NCBI GenBank assembly: GCA_015852425.1
Contig: JAAAIG010001025.1
Location: forward strand, 1-12,278
Source: Gryganskiella cystojenkinii
Taxonomy: Eukaryota; Mortierellomycota; Mortierellomycetes; Mortierellales; Mortierellaceae
Length of the DNA stretch: 12,278 nt
Reading direction: 5' to 3'
Shown here: positions 6,707-12,278 of the stretch, in pieces
Position numbering within the stretch: the first letter of the stretch is position 1
Layout of the letters: every line of letters begins with the position of its first letter
Position numbers and translations under genes: made by a program
The notes under the pieces: generated by a model
The model's database searches: none
Told to the model about the DNA's origin: nothing
What the model saw: only the letters and a program-made list of their open reading frames with translations

Positions 6707-9580
6707 TTAAGGCAAAACTTTCCCGAACCAATGCTCGCCGCCACCCTCAATTGAATACCGCGTCCAGCCCTTCCTATCAGTCACAAAATCTTCCTCAAGC
6801 TCACTCCTAGGGACAAGACCATGAGCTCGGAACAGGGTCTCGGGTTGGTTCTGTGGCAAGGACATCATGCGCAACCCACAGTGTGCATTCAAGAGTTTGG
6901 TCAGACCCCCTCCCTCTTGTCCTTTATCCTTTGCAGGTCGAAGGGTCTCAAGCCAGCCTTGAAGAGTATACCCAAACGTTCCAGTCTCTGACAGATGGTC
7001 AAGATTGGGGAACACGGTCGGGAAAATCACTTTGCGAAGATCATCGTCTAGGGACCATCGGCCACGCAGGATCAACTTTTTGAGCGAGGAGGCCACTACA
7101 AATACGGAAGATCCGACTGTGTTTGCGGATAATGATGACGACGACGTCGACAAGGACGAGGATAAAGAGCTCGCGGAAGGAGAGGAGGCAGAAGACGCGC
7201 CGCCAGGAAAAGAAGGAAGACAAATGAAATCCTCCAGGGACAGGATCCGCTCGTGTGAGGAGTCGTCACCGTCGAACCTGAGAAAGAGTTCTCTAAGCGC
7301 AGGACAGCACGCCAGCATCTGGAACCGGAAGAGAAACGCAAACTCCTGACCAAGATACAATGTCTGAAGGTAAGGCAAGAACCAGTCCCAGGTCCAGGGA
7401 GCTCGGTGACCACCAATGTGAACAGGATGGATGTTGTCCACATCACCAATCTGGAGGGTAGGGTCACACTTAGAGTCACCGTGTCCTTCTCGTTGGCGTT
7501 CTCCTTGTTGTTGTTGATATTGTTGTTGAGGAGTACACATCATGGACAGCAACTCGCGTTGTTGTTGCTGCGGTTTTTGTTCTGGCTGAGAAAATGAGGC
7601 CTCGAGTTCGTCCCGTGGAGGAAGACCAATCACCATGTTCCCAATGATCTCATATTCAATCTCCAAGGTTACAAGGTTCGGCGTCTGACTCAAAGTATCC
7701 GGATTGAAGGTCAGGGCGGGCCAACCGGAAAGGGCAATCTCCTTGAGATTCGGTAACGGTAGAGTCGGAGGCTGACAACTGTACAAATCCTGGCAGCGAT
7801 AAGGTCCTGTCATCCTGTCTCTAAGTTCCAATCTTTCCAAAGGATGATAACTATCACAGCAACCTCTTACAAGCCCTTTGGAGAGAAGCTCACGATCAAC
7901 AAGAAGTCTCGGGTTACTAACCATGACGACAAGAGACTTCATGACAGCGAGTTTCCAATTTTTACCGATCTTGAAATCGAACAAGATAGGTTGCTGAAGC
8001 TGTATATTCGCCATACAGGCTCGCGCATACAATTCTGTCAGCGTGGTCTCGCCATATGCAAAGACGAGATCATCGAGTTCGTCCTTGAATTCGTTCGTGA
8101 AGACGGACGGTGATCCACCCCCGAAATGACTCGGTGCTGACCCAAAACTCATCTGTGTATAGAGCTGGACTGACTTTAGAGGGAGCGGTTTTAAAATCGG
8201 GGATGGCGATGGATTCGGACGGGGTCCCGTTAGGGGGAGATTTCCTTCAGCACTGATATGAGTCTGGGTCGTTGTCAGATTCTTCTTTGCGGTTGTAATG
8301 GTTTTTCTTGCCTTGTAAGTGTCCCAAGCCTCTTTCTCCTCCACGGACCAACGGAATGATCCTGGACCTTGGGTGACCATTGACAAGATCTCCAAGGTTC
8401 GACAGCGGCGCAGGAACGAGGAATCCTGCTCGATCAAAGTCCTCATGGCGCGTCTGGTTAGGGCATTCCGCGCCATGAATACTCTACGGACGGCCCCCAA
8501 GTCTGTTTCCTTGATGTTGGTTGTAACTTGGTTCCAGGTAGTCTGATCGATTGATCTCGGTTTCAAAGAGAGGGAAAGAAGTGCCATGAGCTTTTCTTGG
8601 ATATCCTGAGGACATTCCGGCGTCCTTGGAAAAGTCAGAGCATCACGGTTGTTATCATCATCACAGAGACAGCCGGCTTCTTGGAGTTGGTTCGGGAAGA
8701 GTGTCAAGTGTCTCTCCACGAATGTCAGCAAGGCCTTGAACTGTTCACGCTTCCTGTCCGTGCACTCGGCAAGCTCGGTCTCATATCCGGGGATGTTTCT
8801 GAGGCGCATCATGCGGTTGACTGTGTCATCCTCGTCGATCCTGACGTTCACTGAAACCAAGGACTGGAACTTGTCGACAGAGTTGAGGTACCGATCCATG
8901 TCCGAGAGAGGGATTGTCAGATTTTGAACCTCTTCCAGGACTGGGGAACAGAGAGCCCAGGTGAGATCAACTCTAAGGGACGTTGCCAGCGCGCCGAAAC
9001 GGATGGACGACATCATGTTGCACTGCAATGGCTTGTTCAATCTCGTGCCAGGTGGGCACAACAGTTCGTGGTCATGCCGACCTTGTCCGTACCAACTGGC
9101 ATCCTCCCCGTTCACGGTCTTGAAGATGTAGTTCTCTAGTCGAGGAGGGTACATTCTTGAAGAGGGTGCAAATCGAAACTCGCGGTACGTGTATTTGAAT
9201 ATCGCCTGCTCAAGGTCAAAGACGCGGATATAAGAATGATAGTCGATCAGACTCGTATCTGTTGCTATAGGGGAGTGGGCATCGGCGGTTTGTTCCTCAG
9301 GAAAGACATCAAAGGCGGCCGATAGCAAGGGACTGATCTCCTGGAAGGGGCGGTTTCGAAGCAGCATCTGGACGAGTTTGTAGAGCCCCTGGGGGACAAG
9401 GTCGCCATAGATAGAGACTGTTGGTCGGTGGAACGGCGCGTGGTAGAGGAAGGGCAGAGTCGCGAGACAAATGGAACGGCTGACCTGGAGGAGCCGTGAC
9501 AACGAAACTCTGTCGTCTCTGTTGAGCAACTCTTGCAGAATGAGCTGCAGACACTCTAGGGGCAAATCAGACAGGGACAT
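6707..9580 (-). CDS. F-box/leucine-rich repeat protein, tandem copy B (957 aa)
   Basis: This is an intact, intronless paralogue of copy A and a probable SCF substrate adaptor. The F-box spans residues 5-50 (LPLECLQLILQEL, SLSRLLQVSRSIC, TLPFLYHAPF). Family blocks follow in the same order as in copy A: GRHDHEL (167-173), TIPLSDMDRYL (222-232), PGSFRWSVEEKEAW (406-419), DELDDLVFAYG (500-510), GWPALTFNPDTL with TPNLVTLEI (619-641), WTWDWFLPYLQTLYL with EFAFLFRFQML (729-756), and LKKLILRGRWSLDDDL (833-848). Inserts differ from copy A: a Pro-rich stretch (448-468), a Gln-rich stretch (668-692) and a Ser-rich stretch (796-825). It ends at HWFGKVLP without the charged tail of copy A. The ATG at 9580 directly follows a CT-rich 8-bp repeat in the leader. 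The sequence divergence implies an old duplication, not a recent copy. Target unknown. Confidence 0.92.
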   Translation of the reverse strand: MSLSDLPLECLQLILQELLNRDDRVSLSRLLQVSRSICLATLPFLYHAPFHRPTVSIYGDLVPQGLYKLVQMLLRNRPFQEISPLLSAAFDVFPEEQTADAHSPIATDTSLIDYHSYIRVFDLEQAIFKYTYREFRFAPSSRMYPPRLENYIFKTVNGEDASWYGQGRHDHELLCPPGTRLNKPLQCNMMSSIRFGALATSLRVDLTWALCSPVLEEVQNLTIPLSDMDRYLNSVDKFQSLVSVNVRIDEDDTVNRMMRLRNIPGYETELAECTDRKREQFKALLTFVERHLTLFPNQLQEAGCLCDDDNNRDALTFPRTPECPQDIQEKLMALLSLSLKPRSIDQTTWNQVTTNIKETDLGAVRRVFMARNALTRRAMRTLIEQDSSFLRRCRTLEILSMVTQGPGSFRWSVEEKEAWDTYKARKTITTAKKNLTTTQTHISAEGNLPLTGPRPNPSPSPILKPLPLKSVQLYTQMSFGSAPSHFGGGSPSVFTNEFKDELDDLVFAYGETTLTELYARACMANIQLQQPILFDFKIGKNWKLAVMKSLVVMVSNPRLLVDRELLSKGLVRGCCDSYHPLERLELRDRMTGPYRCQDLYSCQPPTLPLPNLKEIALSGWPALTFNPDTLSQTPNLVTLEIEYEIIGNMVIGLPPRDELEASFSQPEQKPQQQQRELLSMMCTPQQQYQQQQGERQREGHGDSKCDPTLQIGDVDNIHPVHIGGHRAPWTWDWFLPYLQTLYLGQEFAFLFRFQMLACCPALRELFLRFDGDDSSHERILSLEDFICLPSFPGGASSASSPSASSLSSSLSTSSSSLSANTVGSSVFVVASSLKKLILRGRWSLDDDLRKVIFPTVFPNLDHLSETGTFGYTLQGWLETLRPAKDKGQEGGGLTKLLNAHCGLRMMSLPQNQPETLFRAHGLVPRSELEEDFVTDRKGWTRYSIEGGGEHWFGKVLP

Positions 9581-9583
9581 TGG

Positions 9584-9647
9584 ATGAAGGAATGAAGGAA
9601 TGAAGGAATGAAGGAATGAAGGAATGAAGAGATGAAGGGATGAATGA
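9584..9647 (+). repeat. 8-bp tandem repeat (ATGAAGGA)n in the leader of copy B
   Basis: Five exact copies of ATGAAGGA run from 9584 to 9623, followed by three diverged copies to 9647. On the transcribed strand this is a TCCTTCAT pyrimidine-rich track ending 4 bp before the ATG of copy B. It is probably in the 5' untranslated leader and prone to slippage in copy number. Confidence 0.9.
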
Positions 9648-9842
9648 AGAGGGGAAACAAGAAGTGGATGAATGTAGATGAATGGCAGGGAAATGTGACA
9701 AAAAGGAACGGAAATGGCAAGGCAAAAGCTTGTTAGCGCTAAAACGGACCATGAGGAAGAGCGGCGTCTGTTTTTTTTTTCTTTTTGCTGCTTTCATGTT
9801 GTCCCCTTTCCCTCTTTGTGTTATTTTAGTCCTCTTGGTTTT

Positions 9843-9848
9843 TTTATT
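9843..9848 (-). terminator. Polyadenylation signal AATAAA of F-box copy C
   Basis: AATAAA lies 35 bp downstream of the terminal TAG of copy C, in the usual place for a 3' end signal. Its retention suggests copy C may still be transcribed. Confidence 0.5.
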
Positions 9849-9882
9849 GAAACCCTCATCAGTACCGTCGATGCTCTTTCTT

Positions 9883-12278
9883 CTACTCAAGAATTTCTTC
9901 CCCCGCATCCTTCGGGAAGGACCAAGGCCAGCCAGTAGTACGCTGCCAGTCAGAGAAAATGTATGTTGTGTCCTTCAGTGGAACTGTCGTCATACGCCCT
10001 GGTTCAGTCACCGACCCCCAATGCGCGATCAAACCGTGGTCGTTCTTCAGGATCTCAGCTCCTACCTCGTTTTGGTCGTACAATCCACAAACAGCCATCT
10101 TGAGATTCGGTAGACCCTGCATCAACGCCAGCCAGACTTTAAAAGAGTAACCTGCCGAAATGTTATGCTCGCCTAGGTGTGTAAGCCTGGGGAAAACCGC
10201 AGGCCCGTTCAGAGTTCCGCCGTACATGACTTGGATGGTCTCGTCGTTCAGAAACCAGGGTCCCGATAGGGTGAGACTTTTGAGATTTGACGCGGTGATG
10301 ACTTCTGACTGCTGATCTTGTTCGTCGTCGCCGTTGCTGACACTGGACTCGGTCATGAAATCCTCTACCAAGAGTTCTCGCTCGTGGATACCCTCTCTGG
10401 TAGAAATATCGATCTGCAGACTTTCAAGTGAAGGGCAGCCGACGAGCATTTGAAACTTGAACAAGAATGCAAACTCGCCCATAAGATCCAAAAGTGTGAG
10501 GTGAGGAAGTCGCCAGTCCCAGGTCCAGGCAGCTCGGTGGCCCCACGCAGGTGGCTCTGTTGACGATCCCGATAATGACTTGTTCGATCCTTGGAGCGCC
10601 TCACCTGAGACATCCCGGAATGAAGCTTTAAGTTCTTCAACTGGTGGAATGAACGACCATTCTCGGTTCCTCGATGATTGTTCCAATCGTAATTCCTGCA
10701 GATTTGGTGTCTGAAGGAGGGAGTCCGGGTGGAAAACCAGGGCTGGATAGCCTGAAAGCTGAATATAGGTCATCTTGGGTCTCGGTTCCAAAAACGGTTC
10801 GCAGCTGTGAAGATCTTCGCAGCGGTACGGGCCATCAGACTCATCGATAATCGTGAGTGACTCCAGCTTATGACTGTCATTACCGTTGCTGTCCTCATTG
10901 TCGCTTTTGGAAGCATTCTCATCCTTGTGGTTGGTGCCAAAACCTTGATCATCGCTTCCGTCAGTGCGACAGAACCCCAGGGATGTAAAAAAGTCAGGTT
11001 CGATCACAAACCGAACACGTCTCAAAGCTTGGAGATGAATCTTGGTCAAAGCTGGCAACTGACTCCAACAAGGCTCTGCCGTGATTCGAAAATCTAAAAT
11101 GACAGGGGTGAAAGGTTGTCCTGCCGCGACGTTGGCATCTTCTGCTGCTTCAGCTTCTAAATGAAACTCTGGTGGACCCACAGTAGCGCTCAGCTCCTTC
11201 AAGGTTCCTCCAAACGCAAACACGATGTCATCCAGCTCTCGCTTTGTGGGTGTTTCGACAAATACAGTCTCCAGTGGGACAAGTGGCAATGGCGGTGGAA
11301 CGGGTGTGACCGAGGAGAGCACAGACTCGGTTTCGGATCCAGTTCTTATCGCGGCAGCCCTTGTGGCGACGGCTGCATGGTATCGGTCCCAGGCCAATCT
11401 CTCTTGTACGGCCCACTTGAACGCCTCGGGGCCAGGATACCTCGTGCTGAATCGTTTAAACCCACGACAACGCTTCAGGCTTGCCATCACCAGTTGGACC
11501 GCTGCATTGCTACTCTCGAAGCTCCCCAACTCGATCCTCTCGACAAAATCAAGGTTCGTCTCTTGAATGTGGTTCGCAACTTGGATTATATTTGTATAAT
11601 CAACCATCGACACACGGCTCGCGACTGGTAACAGACTCTTGAGCTGATCGAGGATCTCCTGTGAGCAACGATTAAAAGCTACGGGTCGAACCAGCCAAGT
11701 CGAATTCATGGGGCATTCGACGTGTTGAAGTTGTTTCGGGAAGTGAACGACATGTTGTTTCACAAACTCAAGCATAGTTTTGAATTGTTGGTTCCGTTTG
11801 GCTATCATGACCTGCTTGATTTCTTCGTCTACAGGCGGGCCGTCCACAAAGTCATTAAAATTGAACATACTAGTGCTCTGGTCCTCGAGAATTCTTGAAT
11901 CGAAAAACTCGTCCATCAGGAACGAAACATTGATCAGGCACTTGAACTTCGAGACGCAAGCTAGGTACCGATCGATATCCGACAGTGGGATCGTCAGGAC
12001 CTCGACGTTTTCCATTACGGGTGAACAGAACACCCACGTCAGGTCTAGTCGGATGGATGTCGCCAGGGCCGCTTGACGGAAATGTCACATGTTAGAAGGC
12101 AAGTGCGAAGTAAAAATGGACTTAAAAGTCAACACGATCGACATGATCTTAAGAGGAGGAAAGAGAAGATGCTGATCGTGATCACCCTGGCCGTAGTCGG
12201 TCGCCATTGCACCTGTGGCGCTGGACTTCAGTGCATAGTCGAATAGTCTGGGAAGGTGTTCCCAACGCTCATGACGAT
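9883..12278 (-). pseudogene. F-box/LRR paralogue, tandem copy C; 5' end outside window, one in-frame TGA
   Basis: The frame starts upstream of the window (first full codon 12276-12274) and ends at TAG 9885-9883, giving 63 codons, one TGA at 12087-12085, then 733 codons. Both sides of the TGA match the paralogues: before it WEHLPRLFDYALKSSATG and GQGDHDQHLLFPP; after it ALATSIRLDLTW and TIPLSDIDRYL. The family blocks are all kept: PEAFKWAVQERLAWDRY, RELDDIVFAFG, GYPALVFHPDSL, TPNLQELRL, WTWDWRLPHL, EFAFLFKFQML and LKSLTLSGPWFLNDE. Just before the stop, about ten residues lack counterparts in A and B. The F-box itself lies beyond the window. If translation restarts at ATG 12015, a 710-residue LRR protein without an F-box would result. 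Alternatives are a sequencing error or an unrecognised intron. With no frameshift and a well-kept frame, the damage is recent or the remaining part is under selection. Confidence 0.75.
12085..12087 (-). other. In-frame TGA stop in copy C
   Basis: TGA directly follows ATG (reading SNM-stop-HFRQAALATS). The aligned paralogue residues are serine in both A (SESIRC) and B (SSIRF). One substitution would suffice to create it. Confidence 0.8.

Larger units (their letters stand above)
9581..9882 (-). promoter_or_regulatory. Spacer between copies C and B: 3' end of C, promoter and leader of B
   Basis: This 302-bp gene-free stretch contains AATAAA for copy C (9848-9843), a 10-A tract (9780-9771, minus strand), about 190 bp before the copy B start, and the 8-bp repeat leader described separately. 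Degenerate GATGAATG units continue to about 9683. No open frame here resembles a protein. Confidence 0.5.

Noticed and set aside
9584..9690. ATGAAGGA repeat as CRISPR array, telomere or centromere repeat
   Set aside because: The units are contiguous 8-mers without spacers, few in number, and sit in a gene leader; this is a simple minisatellite.
12085..12200. A canonical intron removing the TGA of copy C
   Set aside because: The GT dinucleotides between the conserved FPP and the CAAG end are out of phase with that acceptor. In-phase donors further upstream would delete the conserved GQGDHDQHLLFPP.

Overview
The window is eukaryotic nuclear DNA, most likely from a filamentous fungus of the Mortierellaceae (Mortierella and relatives, Mucoromycota). 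Three signs point there: short GT-AG introns (88-159 bp) with GTAAAG or GTATG donors and TACTAA/CTAAC-like branch sites; long intronless F-box/leucine-rich genes starting MSL..LPLEC..LILQEL, a family I recall as greatly expanded in Mortierellaceae; and low-complexity Ser, Gln and Lys/Glu stretches. The taxon is inferred from protein style, not from a marker gene.

All supported genes are on the minus strand, so they are read from high to low coordinates. From the right edge: (1) 12278-9883, the C-terminal four fifths of an F-box/LRR paralogue ('copy C'). Its frame is open across the window except for one TGA at 12087-12085, so it looks like a young pseudogene or a gene truncated to an F-box-less protein. 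(2) 9580-6707, an intact 957-residue F-box/LRR gene ('copy B'). (3) 6430-3551, an intact 959-residue F-box/LRR gene ('copy A') with an added Lys/Glu-rich tail. (4) 3230-112, continuing off the left edge, a gene for the inner-kinetochore protein CENP-C/Mif2. It is split by at least six introns. The visible exons join in frame into 822 residues containing the Mif2 N-terminal signature, the CENP-C motif and the start of the cupin dimerisation domain.

The three F-box genes form a head-to-tail tandem array. Spacers are about 280-300 bp and carry an AATAAA signal for the upstream gene, then a poly(dA:dT) tract and a CT/ATTCA-rich leader for the next. Copies A and B should be substrate adaptors of SCF ubiquitin ligases: the N-terminal F-box would bind Skp1 and the C-terminal irregular leucine-rich region would bind an unknown target. 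Nothing in the sequence links them functionally to CENP-C, and the adjacency may be only positional. No tRNA, rRNA, transposon, CRISPR array or plus-strand gene is supported. Plus-strand open frames lie opposite the real genes and look like shadows of their codon use.
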